Source of the DNA: Ditibartonella apihabitans
GTDB lineage: Bacteria; Pseudomonadota; Alphaproteobacteria; Rhizobiales; Rhizobiaceae
DNA: 64,000 bases
Direction of reading: 5' to 3'
Assembly: GCF_002007485.1 (NCBI RefSeq)
Contig: NZ_CP015820.1
Span: 1,922,001 to 1,986,000 of the forward strand
A program made the position numbers and the translations under genes. Numbering within the stretch: position 1 is the first letter of the stretch; the number at the start of each line of letters is the position of its first letter. Below the pieces are notes generated by a model. The model was given only the letters and a program-made list of their open reading frames with translations. It was not told where the DNA came from and searched no databases. This document shows positions 52,464-61,266 of the stretch, piece by piece.

Positions 52464-53930
52464 ATGACATTTTTATCGATAGCCGAATATCGCCCCGACA
52501 TTGCCGATATCAATAGCGACTATAGCGATGATATATTGAATGTTTTGCCGGCAGACGGCAGTTATATTCCAATGCCCGGCTTCAAAGCCTTTTCCAAACC
52601 GTTTCCGGAAAAGCCTTATGGAGCCTATGCCGCGCGGTCGCTTGACGGAACAACCTCGGTTTTTGCGGGAACTGCAACCAAACTTTTTGTCCTCGACAAT
52701 ACCGATCTTTCCTGGCGCGACATCACGCAAACGGGAAAAGCCTATTCCGCTTCCGATGAAGCGCGTTGGTCTTTTGCGTCGTTCGGCAATTTCATTATTG
52801 CGGTCAACAAAAACGACCCGCCACAGGTTTTCGAGCTGAACCGTTCGGCAAAATTCCGCAATCTTGGCGGCAATCCGCCACGGGCGGGAGCTGTCAAAGT
52901 GTGGGGCGATTTTGTTTGTCTCATGCAATTGCCGGATAATCCCAACCGCGTTTACTGGTCGGGCCTTAATGATGCGGAATTCTGGACGGTTGGAGAAAAG
53001 TCTTGCGACTATCAGGATTTTCCGGATGGGGGCAGTGTTCAAGGCTCGAGCGAAGCGACGAACCCGATTATTTTTTTACAATCGGCGATTTATCGTGGCA
53101 CATTCATTCCCGGTTCCGACATTATATTTTCTTTCCAGAAAATTCATGACAAACGCGGAGCCAAATCATCCAATTCGATCAGCAGTCGCGGCGAATTTTC
53201 CTTTTATGCCGATGAAGGCGGATTTTTCCAGATTACCAGCGATGGCGCGGTGACACCTATCGGCTTTGAAAAAATCGACCGCTCGGTCTTTACCCGCATG
53301 AATGCCAATAATCTTGCCGAGATGTTCTGTGCAATCGACCCTTTCTATAACCGCGTTTATTGGGCAATGGATTATAACGGTTCGGGCGTGATGAACGAAT
53401 TGATGGTTTATGACTGGGGCCTACAAAAATGGACGGTTATCAACATTGCGGCAAGCAGTATTATGCCGATTTATACAAGCGGTTACACACTGGACGGGCT
53501 TGATAATATTTCAACTATTCTGGAAAATTTGCCATTTTCGCTGGATAGCAAAATCTGGCAAGGTGGCGCGCCCATTCTTGGCGCTTTTTCCATGGATTAC
53601 CGTTTGGGCTCCTTTTCGGGAGAAGCAATGGAGGCAATTGTTTCCTCGCAGGAAATTGCAGCCACCAATGGTGATATAAACCGGCTGGAAAATGTTATTG
53701 CACAAATAGACACGAATGAAGCCTTGCTTGCAATCGGTGCAAGAATGCGGAGAAACCCGCAAGAACCGGTAAAATGGTCAGGTGAAAAAAGCCCCTCTTA
53801 CAATACCGGCCGTTACCATGGCCGCTCGCGGGCGCGGTTTCACAAATTTCGCCTGCGTGTTCCGGCGGGGGAAAAATGGTCGCATATCGCGGGCTTCAAT
53901 GTCGATTTTACAAGAGCCGGAAAAAGATGA
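52464..53930 (+). CDS. P22 gp10-like packaged-DNA stabilisation protein
   Basis: 488 residues. The pattern DGTTSVFAGTATKLFVLDNT, IIAVNKNDPPQVFELN, RVYWSGLNDAEFW is characteristic of the gp10 family, a beta-propeller-like tail hub that plugs the portal and attaches tailspikes. The C-terminal strand-rich region ends HKFRLRVPAGEKWSHIAGFN. It starts at the base after the gp4-like stop, and its last codons overlap the next gene (ATGA). Confidence 0.85.
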   Translation: MTFLSIAEYRPDIADINSDYSDDILNVLPADGSYIPMPGFKAFSKPFPEKPYGAYAARSLDGTTSVFAGTATKLFVLDNTDLSWRDITQTGKAYSASDEARWSFASFGNFIIAVNKNDPPQVFELNRSAKFRNLGGNPPRAGAVKVWGDFVCLMQLPDNPNRVYWSGLNDAEFWTVGEKSCDYQDFPDGGSVQGSSEATNPIIFLQSAIYRGTFIPGSDIIFSFQKIHDKRGAKSSNSISSRGEFSFYADEGGFFQITSDGAVTPIGFEKIDRSVFTRMNANNLAEMFCAIDPFYNRVYWAMDYNGSGVMNELMVYDWGLQKWTVINIAASSIMPIYTSGYTLDGLDNISTILENLPFSLDSKIWQGGAPILGAFSMDYRLGSFSGEAMEAIVSSQEIAATNGDINRLENVIAQIDTNEALLAIGARMRRNPQEPVKWSGEKSPSYNTGRYHGRSRARFHKFRLRVPAGEKWSHIAGFNVDFTRAGKR

Positions 53931-54370
53931 GCTATCAAATCTATCTCACGGAAAACTGGCCTTATGAACGGATAAAACGCTATAGCGGCGATCTTACAGA
54001 GGCGATGAAGAAAATCGCCCGTCGTTTTCCCGATGACATATCGTTTCAAACAATGGCAGAAGAAATTGCAAGTGGCGAGCGGCAATTATGGATCATTGTT
54101 GACGAGAAAGAGAACTTTGTCGCCTTCGTCACCTCGCATATCGAAATTCTGGCGAGCGGGAAAAAACGTGTCGAACTCCTCGAACTTGCCGGTCACGGGG
54201 GCGAAAAAATAGCCGATATGATCGAACCGATAGAAGAATGGGCAAAAACCATCGGTGCATCCGAAATTTGCCCGATTGGTCGCATCGGCTGGTCAAAAAT
54301 CATGCGCGCACATGGCTATCGGCCAAGCGTGGTCAAATATCGAAAGGAATTGAACAATGGGCGGAAGTAG
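53927..54370 (+). CDS. Phage GNAT-like protein
   Basis: 147 residues. The central part (FVAFVTSHIEILASGKKRVELLELAGHGG) followed by WAKTIGASEICPIGRIGWSKI and HGYRP has the beta-hairpin/helix order of GNAT acetyltransferases, a common companion of P22-type tail genes in rhizobial prophages. Key acetyl-CoA contacts are weak, so the enzyme may be non-catalytic. It overlaps the previous gene by 4 nt and the next by 14 nt. Confidence 0.6.
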   Translation: MSYQIYLTENWPYERIKRYSGDLTEAMKKIARRFPDDISFQTMAEEIASGERQLWIIVDEKENFVAFVTSHIEILASGKKRVELLELAGHGGEKIADMIEPIEEWAKTIGASEICPIGRIGWSKIMRAHGYRPSVVKYRKELNNGRK

Positions 54371-55406
54371 CGGAAAAGGCGGAAAAACAAAGCAAACCAA
54401 AACCGAGACATCAGCCCCGCCGGAATGGGCAGCACCACTCTTCAAGCGCTCGGCCAAAGATGCCATGGACCTTTATAATTCCGGTCAGGGTGGCAATGTT
54501 TATCAAGGCTCGCGGGTGGCCGATTTAAGTGAGGTAACAAAAAATGCCATTAGCGGGCTTGGAAACGCCACCGCCAATTATGGCAACAGCTATTTGCAAG
54601 GCCTTGCAGGCGGCAAAAATGCGAGTGGCCAGAACCTTGCCGATATGGCTTCAGGAAAAATGGTGGGGGCAAACACAGCCTATAATCAGGCTTTACAAAA
54701 CACACTTGATAACACCGCCAATACCATCAACAGTCAAATGAGCGGTGCCGGGCGCTATGGTTCGGGCGCCCATAGCGGCGTTCTGTCGCGTGGATTGGGA
54801 CAGGCTGCAACAACTGCCCTTTCCAACCAGTATAATCAGGATGTTGGAAATATGCTCAATGCCAACGAGCTTATCGACAGGGCAAACAATAACCAGCTTT
54901 CGGCCGCAAGCAATTATTTTCAAGGGCAAGGCAATAATCTTCTTAATGCTTTGAAAGGCGGCACAATCCTTGACCAGAACAACCAGCAAAAACTTGATGC
55001 AGCACGTGACCAATGGAATGAAGAAGATAATCGCGGCTGGAACCGGCTTGCCATGCTTTTAAGTGCGGCTCAAGGTGCGGCAGGAAATTACGGAACGTCA
55101 AGCGGAACGCAAACAACAAGACAACAGAATGGTGCGCTCACCACAATAGGAAACGGTTTGGGTGCGCTGTCATCGCTTTTTGGTCTCTCGGATGAACGCA
55201 CAAAAGAAAATATCCGCTATGCGGGCAAACGCAACGGCTACAATGTCTATGATTTTAACTATATCGGAAGGACTGAGCGCTATCGCGGTGTTATCGCACA
55301 AGAAATCCTTAAAACCGACCCCGATAAAGTTGTGATCCAACCCGAAAGCGGGTTGTTAATGGTCAATTACAACAAGCTCGGATTTGATATGGAAAGGCTT
55401 CTTTGA
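54357..55406 (+). CDS. Virion protein with C-terminal S74-type chaperone domain
   Basis: 349 residues. The first 270 are Gly/Asn/Ala/Gln-rich and of low predicted order (MGGSSGKGGKTKQTKTETSA), as in ejection or internal virion proteins. The C-terminal about 80 residues carry the intramolecular chaperone/S74 pattern (LSDERTKENIRYAGKRNGYN then YRGVIAQEIL). S74 domains assist trimer folding and are cleaved off after assembly, usually in tail fibres. It could be an ejection protein or a fibre stem. Confidence 0.7.
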   Translation: MGGSSGKGGKTKQTKTETSAPPEWAAPLFKRSAKDAMDLYNSGQGGNVYQGSRVADLSEVTKNAISGLGNATANYGNSYLQGLAGGKNASGQNLADMASGKMVGANTAYNQALQNTLDNTANTINSQMSGAGRYGSGAHSGVLSRGLGQAATTALSNQYNQDVGNMLNANELIDRANNNQLSAASNYFQGQGNNLLNALKGGTILDQNNQQKLDAARDQWNEEDNRGWNRLAMLLSAAQGAAGNYGTSSGTQTTRQQNGALTTIGNGLGALSSLFGLSDERTKENIRYAGKRNGYNVYDFNYIGRTERYRGVIAQEILKTDPDKVVIQPESGLLMVNYNKLGFDMERLL

Positions 55407-55588
55407 AGAAAAGCCATTCGGGCGTTTCAAATGCCTTTCCGTGAAAAGAGGCCAAATAGCTTAACGCCCTGCCGCTCGAGCATGAGCCTCATAAATTCAA
55501 CGACAAATCAGTCAAAAGACATTGCGTGACCATTCCGGAAAAAACCGGAAGCGCGAAGGAAAAATTGCACCCGAATGGAGGCCAATTC

Positions 55589-55984
55589 ATGAATTCACAT
55601 TCTTTTTTTAATTTTTGGGCTAACCGCCCGTCCAATAACAATGCGCCTGTGTTCGGCTCGATTGGCCCCTTGGGTTTTGCCGGCCAAAACTTTAAAACCG
55701 GTTCATCTGCCCCTTCCCGTGTAGCGGGTGATAACAATAGAGGAACCCTTTCCAGCCCCACCACCGCTTACGGATTACTGGAAGACGGGCAAACGCAAAA
55801 AGGCCTTGAAAAAGGCGCTGCTTCACTTGCCAATGCATTGATCGCCCTCGGCAATGTTGACGCACCGCAGACAACCTCAATGCTACTAAAACCGGTGCGC
55901 GGCCCCTCGGCTGAACAATCGGAGGCACTTTTACGGCTTTTAAAAAACATGCAGCAGAAAACCAACAATGGGGGAATGTTATGA
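55589..55984 (+). CDS. Late phage protein of unknown function
   Basis: 131 residues beginning MNSHSFFNFWANRPSNNNAP, with a Gly/Ser/Asn-rich first half and a helical end (EQSEALLRLLKNMQQ). GGAGG 8 nt before the ATG fixes the start. The stop overlaps the next gene by 4 nt. Its place between the S74 protein and the fibre suggests a small virion protein; no family recognised. Confidence 0.6.
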   Translation: MNSHSFFNFWANRPSNNNAPVFGSIGPLGFAGQNFKTGSSAPSRVAGDNNRGTLSSPTTAYGLLEDGQTQKGLEKGAASLANALIALGNVDAPQTTSMLLKPVRGPSAEQSEALLRLLKNMQQKTNNGGML

Positions 55985-56922
55985 GTTCTATTTATGATTG
56001 GTCACTTTCGGCGGCAAGCAATGCCAATGCCGACAATATTATCAACTGGACAGAGGGGCAGCCGCCAAGCACAGTCAATAATTCCGCCCGTTCGATGATG
56101 CAACGTGTACGTGAATATATGTGCGATATTGGCGGCGATGTTAGCGTCGAAGGATCCTCTTCACGCATTGCCATTCAGTCGAAAACACCGGTAACTTCTT
56201 ATATCAACGGCATAACATTGCGGTTTCGCGCTCTCGGTATGAATGTCGAGCAACCGATGATAAGCCTCAACAATATTGATTATAAGCCGGTTTTCAAGGC
56301 AACTTATCAGGGGGTAAAACCCTTGGAAAGTGGGGACATTCAGGCTGGAGCTCTCTATGAAATCGTCTTTTGCAGTTTATTGAACAACGGGAGCGGCGGC
56401 TGGTTTTTGTCGTCACCCACTCCTCAACAATCAACGCCGGCCGGTGTTATTTCAATGTTCGGTGCGCCGACAGCGCCTTCCGGATGGATACCCTGCGACG
56501 GACGCTTATTATCAAGAACACAATATGGCGCACTTTTTTCGGCTATCGGCGAATGGTGGGGAAAAGGCGACGGGCAAACAACCTTTGCCGTGCCGGATTT
56601 GCGCGGTGTGTTTCTACGCGGAACAGATGCCGGTAAGAATATCGACCCCAACCGTGCCTTTGCCTCTTTTCAGGATAGCCAGAACAAATCGCACAGCCAT
56701 TCGGGCTCGGTCGGTGAAGCTGGCGAACACAACCACAGCTATACGACATGGAAGCGCAACAACGGAGGACCGGACGGCCAAAATGGCTGGGATTGGTATT
56801 CACAGATAACCGAAAACACGGCGATATCCGGAAAACACAGCCATAGTCTCAACATCAATGCCGACGGCGGCAATGAAGCGCGCCCGGTCAATATTGCCAT
56901 TCAATATATTATCAAGGCTTGA
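55981..56922 (+). CDS. Tail fibre with collar domain
   Basis: 313 residues. The C-terminal half has the phage tail collar domain: STPAGVISMFGAPTAPSGWIPCDGR, FAVPDLRGVFLRGTD, then a His-rich HSHSGSVGEAGEHNHSY segment that typically binds metal along the fibre axis. The N-terminal part (INWTEGQPPSTVNNSARSMM) is a conserved base for attachment. It overlaps the previous gene by 4 nt (ATGA). Confidence 0.82.
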   Translation: MSSIYDWSLSAASNANADNIINWTEGQPPSTVNNSARSMMQRVREYMCDIGGDVSVEGSSSRIAIQSKTPVTSYINGITLRFRALGMNVEQPMISLNNIDYKPVFKATYQGVKPLESGDIQAGALYEIVFCSLLNNGSGGWFLSSPTPQQSTPAGVISMFGAPTAPSGWIPCDGRLLSRTQYGALFSAIGEWWGKGDGQTTFAVPDLRGVFLRGTDAGKNIDPNRAFASFQDSQNKSHSHSGSVGEAGEHNHSYTTWKRNNGGPDGQNGWDWYSQITENTAISGKHSHSLNINADGGNEARPVNIAIQYIIKA

Positions 56923-56925
56923 ACA

Positions 56926-57093
56926 ATGGATGAACACCCTTTTGCAATATCCGGCATAAAAGAGCCGGAGAAAATCCGCATATTGATTTACGCGAATAAT
57001 CAAATGGCGCATGTTGCCCTTTCCGCACTTCTTATGCCGTTACAGAACAAAATTACCGAACTCGACAACCGTTTGAAGAAACTGGGGGTTTAA
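56926..57093 (+). CDS. Small phage protein between fibre genes
   Basis: 55 residues, starting MDEHPFAISGIKEPEKIRIL and ending with a coiled-coil-like LQNKITELDNRLKKLGV. The start is 3 nt after the fibre stop and its TAA directly precedes the next ATG, so it is part of the tightly packed late operon. The helical tail could act as a trimerisation or adaptor segment. No family recognised. Confidence 0.6.
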   Translation: MDEHPFAISGIKEPEKIRILIYANNQMAHVALSALLMPLQNKITELDNRLKKLGV

Positions 57094-58125
57094 ATGGCTG
57101 TACCCTATCATACACACACTTTCGAAATTCCGACTGCAACGCCACAGGATATGGCAGCACGTGCTTCCAGTGACAAAGCCGTAACGCCTTCGGTTCTGGG
57201 TACGGCTGCAACAGCCGATAGAAGCGAATTTGCAACGGCCGAACAGGGCAAACGAGCCGATAGTGCCGTTCAACCTGAAACGCTCGGCACTTTGGCCAGA
57301 AAAAACAAAGTCGTTTTAACTGAAATTGAAACAAACGGTTTGCCTTCAAACACTACTTTTCTATCCGGCAATGGTTGGCAGACCCTTACCGGTGGCGGCG
57401 ACATGACAGTTGCACTCTATGACCCGTCGGGTAAGCGAACCGACGCGTTCGATATGAGCAATATGAGAGAGGCGTCAAATGCCAAAATTATGACAGCCGA
57501 CGAACGCGACAAAATTGCAAAACTGGACAAGACCTATCTTCCCAAAACCGGCGGCACGATTACCGGCAATCTCGATGTCAGCCAGGATTTGAAGGGGTGT
57601 CGATCACTTAAAACCAACGGATGGGTTTTGATAGAAAATGATGGAACAGACGATGTCAATCATTACGGCATAAGGCTGACTGTTCCCGAAAAAAAATCCG
57701 ATCATACTGCGGAAATAACCTTGGGAGCGGCAGGAGAACTCCGCTTCGGAATGGCAAGTTCGCCTTCGGATTATGTGCTTCAATGTTATCAAAATGGTTA
57801 CGTCCGTGTTCAAAGCGGTTTGATTGTTGGTGACAAGACAAATGTGAGGACTGATGGCAACATCCTTGGTTCAACCTGGACAAACGGAGACCTCTCCAGT
57901 CATATCGAAAGCCGCTGCGCTGCGTTTCAAAACGCATGCGTCACCGACAGCCGTGTTGACGGCTGGGTCGAGCTGAAGTCACCTACCTACGCATGGATGC
58001 ATCTACCCAGTGGATATTTCGTAACATCGCTCAATCTAACTAATACCAATATATACGCTTTTGGTGGTCGCCAACCACAACTATTTATTGCAAATCGCGG
58101 ATGGTTTGCTTTGGGAGGATGGTAA
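57094..58125 (+). CDS. Tail fibre protein
   Basis: 343 residues. The N-terminal 70 residues are Thr/Ala-rich (AVPYHTHTFEIPTATPQDMA, SSDKAVTPSVLGTAATADRS), a common attachment segment. The central KTYLPKTGGTITGNLDVSQD motif is typical of fibre shafts. The distal part is beta-rich with aromatic residues, probably the host-binding tip. It follows directly after the 55-residue gene and probably determines host range. Confidence 0.7.
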   Translation: MAVPYHTHTFEIPTATPQDMAARASSDKAVTPSVLGTAATADRSEFATAEQGKRADSAVQPETLGTLARKNKVVLTEIETNGLPSNTTFLSGNGWQTLTGGGDMTVALYDPSGKRTDAFDMSNMREASNAKIMTADERDKIAKLDKTYLPKTGGTITGNLDVSQDLKGCRSLKTNGWVLIENDGTDDVNHYGIRLTVPEKKSDHTAEITLGAAGELRFGMASSPSDYVLQCYQNGYVRVQSGLIVGDKTNVRTDGNILGSTWTNGDLSSHIESRCAAFQNACVTDSRVDGWVELKSPTYAWMHLPSGYFVTSLNLTNTNIYAFGGRQPQLFIANRGWFALGGW

Positions 58126-58126
58126 G

Positions 58127-58744
58127 ATGAAAAATTTTGGCAAGCTCACGGCAACTCTTGAAGAAATCAAGCTCGGTGAAGATATCAAGGATGAAAAAGG
58201 CAATATCGTTCAGCCAGCTAACACTGTAAAAATCAACGTATTGAAAGATAAAGACGGAATTGAGTGGCACGATCTTTTCAAAAAATATCCGCATAAATTC
58301 TATATCACGGTTGATGACACAAAACACATTATTTCCATGACGGATGACCCTGAACTTTCGCAAATTGCAGGTTTTGATATTATCGGCATTGACGGGAATT
58401 ATGGTGAAACATATGGTCCGGGCGGCAGTGTCTATGGCAAGCTATGGGACGGAGAAAAGATTGTTGCACCCCCACCCGTATTTCCGCCTTTAACAGCGCG
58501 GCAATTCTGGCAGGCGGCTCTTGCCATCGGGGTGAGAGAAGAAAACCTCACCACCGGTATAGCCAATAAGGATAGCCCTTTTTACATTGAAGATGAAGAG
58601 GAACGCGAAAGCGTACTCATTGATATTACCAAAGCGACAAGCTTTACCCGTGATTTTCCGCTTTTGAAAAAAATGGCCGAAGTCAACAAAATTCCGGATA
58701 CGCAACTCGATACTTTATGGAATTGGGCGGCGAATATCCAATAA
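58127..58744 (+). CDS. Fibre-associated protein, possible assembly chaperone
   Basis: 205 residues. GGAGG 8 nt before ATG 58127 sets the start. The N-terminal part is strand-rich; the C-terminal half contains LTARQFWQAALAIGV and DTQLDTLWNWAANIQ, which resemble the C-terminal segments of phage tail-fibre-adjacent proteins and assembly chaperones. It is the last gene of the structural operon. Confidence 0.55.
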   Translation: MKNFGKLTATLEEIKLGEDIKDEKGNIVQPANTVKINVLKDKDGIEWHDLFKKYPHKFYITVDDTKHIISMTDDPELSQIAGFDIIGIDGNYGETYGPGGSVYGKLWDGEKIVAPPPVFPPLTARQFWQAALAIGVREENLTTGIANKDSPFYIEDEEERESVLIDITKATSFTRDFPLLKKMAEVNKIPDTQLDTLWNWAANIQ

Positions 58745-58823
58745 ATATTGCAGTAAAACCGACTGAAAACCCCGCATCTTTTGCTTCGGTTTTATGGCCT
58801 CTTGGAAATAAAGCGTGGATGTT

Positions 58824-59117
58824 TTACTGCCGAAAAATTGCTTTGGCTTTTTTTATTTCTTCCTCGGTAAAAAGCGGATGCCATTTTTCGTTGTTTGCAA
58901 CAAGCGATTCAACAGTCAAATCGAGCCGCCCCTTCTCGAATAGTTTGGAAAAACCGGTCGAAACCGAATTGGAATGTAGCAATTTTTTAGCAGCTTTAAC
59001 GCCACCATTCCGTTCAACCATTTGTTTGAATCTGGGAAGTCTTATTCCAACTTCATGAAGAGTTTTATCATAAATAGCCAACATTTCTTTATGAAATTCA
59101 TCTTCCAGACTTGCCAT
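58824..59117 (-). CDS. Conserved hypothetical protein, leftward
   Basis: 97 residues (MASLEDEFHKEMLAIYDKTL ... NGGVKAAKKLL ... GRLDLTVESLVANNEKWHPLF). This pattern (small helical protein ending with LF.EEI..A) is found widely in bacterial accessory regions, function unknown. It lies on the opposite strand between structural and lysis genes, so it is probably a cargo gene expressed in the lysogen. Confidence 0.65.
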   Translation of the reverse strand: MASLEDEFHKEMLAIYDKTLHEVGIRLPRFKQMVERNGGVKAAKKLLHSNSVSTGFSKLFEKGRLDLTVESLVANNEKWHPLFTEEEIKKAKAIFRQ

Positions 59118-59344
59118 TAAATTCCCCTCCCGAATGAAACTGAACCAAGGCTTACAATATCATAAGCTGCCACCTTTTTTAAAAGAAAAACGTGACCAAT
59201 TTTCATGTTTTTCACAAGCGATTGCGCTCTAAAGCAAACGGAACACGCTTCTAAATGAATTTATGGTTGCAGCGCATGAGCCGCGCCCACCTTATCCGGT
59301 TTTTTAACAAAAGCAAAAATTTACTTCATTGAATATTGAACCAC

Positions 59345-59377
59345 AACCCCGCTTCTTGCGGGGTTTTTTATTGCCTT
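59345..59377 (+). terminator. Terminator at the end of the structural operon
   Basis: Stem AACCCCGC/GCGGGGTT, 5-nt loop, then TTTTTTATTGCC. On the complementary strand the element matches 31 of 32 bases of the terminator at 29258-29289. The gap 59118-59344 holds nothing else. Confidence 0.88.
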
Positions 59378-59401
59378 CATTTATCATTGATAGGAAACAC
59401 C

Positions 59402-60067
59402 ATGACACGACAAATAAGCCCCCACGGCCTTGAAAAACTGAAACAATGGGAAGGTCTCAAAACCAAAGCTTATAAGGATTCTGGCGGTGTGTGGACAATC
59501 GGCTATGGGCATACGGCCATGGCCGGTTCTCCAGTGCCGTATCAGGGCCAAGTCATTACTGCAGCCGAAGCGGAAAGCATTCTTTTGAAAGATCTTGTAC
59601 AGTATGAAGCGGCGATCGAGAACAACGTAAAAGTCAAGCTCAACGACAACCAGTTTGCCGCTCTGGTCTCATTTGTTTACAATATCCCCCTTGCTTCGTT
59701 CAAGAAATCAAAGCTTCTTAAAAAATTGAACGCCGGCAATTTCAACGCGGTTCCGACCGAATTGATGAAATGGACAAAAGCGGGGGGCAAAAAAATTCAA
59801 GGCCTTGTCAACCGGCGGCGGGCCGAAGGGTATCTGTGGATGGAAGGCGCGTTCGTGACGTCCAAAGATGTCGTGCCTGAACAAAACACTGTTCATCCGG
59901 TGTTGAAACCGGAAGTGATCGGGCCGGTTATCAGTGCCGCTTCCGGCTTGACCGGTTTTGCCACCGGTTCGGGACCGTTCCAATGGGCGTTAGCAGTCGT
60001 CATAGTGATCGGCGTTGCAATTGGCAGTTTCTATTTTCTCAAACGGTTTAGAGAGGCGGAATTATGA
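59402..60067 (+). CDS. Endolysin, GH24 lysozyme with C-terminal membrane anchor
   Basis: 221-residue muramidase. The catalytic triad pattern of T4/P22 lysozymes is visible: Glu in KQWEGLKTKAYKD (about residue 17), Asp shortly after, Thr in WTIGYGHT. The C-terminal segment (about 190-215, FQWALAVVIVIGVAIGSFYFL) is a membrane helix followed by basic residues. Such anchors occur in several alphaproteobacterial phages and would hold the enzyme until holin action. AGGAAA 8 nt upstream of the ATG. First gene of the lysis cassette; overlaps the next by 4 nt. Confidence 0.9.
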   Translation: MTRQISPHGLEKLKQWEGLKTKAYKDSGGVWTIGYGHTAMAGSPVPYQGQVITAAEAESILLKDLVQYEAAIENNVKVKLNDNQFAALVSFVYNIPLASFKKSKLLKKLNAGNFNAVPTELMKWTKAGGKKIQGLVNRRRAEGYLWMEGAFVTSKDVVPEQNTVHPVLKPEVIGPVISAASGLTGFATGSGPFQWALAVVIVIGVAIGSFYFLKRFREAEL

Positions 60068-60330
60068 CAACATTCGAACGCCTGACTATCACCATTGCCA
60101 TCATCATTGTCGTCATTTTTGCCGCCGTGTCCGGCGGTATTTTTATCGGTCAAGAGTTGCAAAAACAAAAGTCGCTTGCAGCCGCAAATGCGGCCTTTGA
60201 AAAGTCTCACGAGGTTGAAAATGAAGTTGAAGCTCTTACTCCCTATCAGCGCTGCCTTGCTGTTGGCGGGATGCCAGACGAATGCAAAATTCTCCTGCGC
60301 GGGTTGGACAAAACCACCCAGGGCAAATGA
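60064..60330 (+). CDS. Rz-like inner-membrane spanin
   Basis: 88 residues. One N-terminal membrane segment (LTITIAIIIVVIFAAVSGGIFIG) is followed by a periplasmic helical part (ELQKQKSLAAANAAFEKSHE) and a short tail with two Cys. The topology and place after endolysin fit an i-spanin. Its partner Rz1 is encoded in an overlapping frame. ATGA overlap with the endolysin gene. Confidence 0.75.
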   Translation: MTTFERLTITIAIIIVVIFAAVSGGIFIGQELQKQKSLAAANAAFEKSHEVENEVEALTPYQRCLAVGGMPDECKILLRGLDKTTQGK

Positions 60331-60421
60331 TGCAGCGCGCCTTGTCGAAACAGAACCGGCAATAACCAAATGGATAATCTCGACTGATCGGTTTGGACAG
60401 AAACAGAAATGCTGGAAATGA
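60221..60421 (+). CDS. Rz1-like outer-membrane spanin lipoprotein, nested in Rz
   Basis: 66 residues in the +1 frame relative to Rz, beginning inside it and ending 91 nt beyond. MKLKLLLPISAALLLAGC is a complete lipoprotein signal with lipobox LAGC (Cys18). The mature part is short and polar. GAGG lies 6 nt before the ATG. This embedded arrangement is the classic Rz/Rz1 layout, in which the pair fuses inner and outer membranes at lysis. Confidence 0.8.
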   Translation: MKLKLLLPISAALLLAGCQTNAKFSCAGWTKPPRANDAARLVETEPAITKWIISTDRFGQKQKCWK

Positions 60422-60799
60422 AAAAGCTGATTATCACAATGCCAAGTGGCATTTATTAAAAGTCGATAAATTGGCGGCGCGTTGATGCCAATGTTTTATA
60501 TTGTTTGTCTGAACAATCGGCAAGAAACACTGTGACAGAAAACCGAATGCCGTTTTCCAATAGAAGCCCTATCACCTATTTTATAACATATGAAATGCGG
60601 TGCTCTTCCAATAAATATCATTGATGAAAAATCCCGTCGGCATTCTATCTCTTGCAGAAAACAAACATTTTCGACTTATCGAAGTTCTTGTCCCTCTCTG
60701 TCGGCACAGCTTGCGCCCGCTTATCATAACATTCGCCGCCTAACTTGTGAGAGCGAACAATATTTTAATAGCGGCTCGCGCTTATCATGGACTAATCAA
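60422..60799. other. Gap between spanin and holin genes
   Basis: About 380 bp without a convincing gene. A small hairpin (AATGCC/GGCATT) with an A/T-rich tail near 60437-60455 may be a weak terminator. Confidence 0.35.
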
Positions 60800-61144
60800 A
60801 TGTCAGAAAACAATCCCCCACCCGACTGGCTTGCTTATCTTGTCAGGTTCGGGCTTCTTGCTCTTGCCGGTGCTTGCGGAAGTTTTTTAAGCCAGCTTAA
60901 CGACGCTCCAAAAAAATGGCCGCAACGCGTAATGGAATGGGTTGGCGGTGCTTTATGCGCCATTTACGGAGCCGAGCTTGCCGCCAATACCCTTTCTCAT
61001 TTGCTTGATAAATTCGACCTGATCGATGGTTCCTATGTTGTGCCGGAAAAATTTCTCGGCCTTGCCGGTTTTTTATGCGGTGCCTTGGGGGTGTCGATTA
61101 TTGATAGTGTTATAGGCCTCTTGAGAAGAAAATTCAGTTCATAA
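60800..61144 (+). CDS. Putative holin
   Basis: 114 residues with three predicted membrane segments (about 15-32, 45-63, 80-108) and a basic C-terminus (RRKFSS). It starts MSENNPPPDWLAYLVRFGLL at ATG 60800; the frame is open to 60590 but that sequence is not protein-like. Size, topology and nearness to the lysis cassette suggest a holin, but no family was recognised. It is the last rightward prophage gene. Confidence 0.6.
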   Translation: MSENNPPPDWLAYLVRFGLLALAGACGSFLSQLNDAPKKWPQRVMEWVGGALCAIYGAELAANTLSHLLDKFDLIDGSYVVPEKFLGLAGFLCGALGVSIIDSVIGLLRRKFSS

Positions 61145-61266
61145 CCCGGTCTTCGCAACCAATCCTCATGCACCCGCTAAACCGGCCCTGAAACAAATCT
61201 GAAACAAAATGAAAGGTAGAACTCCAAAGCGGGGCTTAAGCGCCGTGGAGATAAAAAACGGCCAAT

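Noticed and set aside
29258..59377. Terminator pair as attachment sites
   Set aside because: The two copies are inverted relative to each other, while att sites must be direct repeats.
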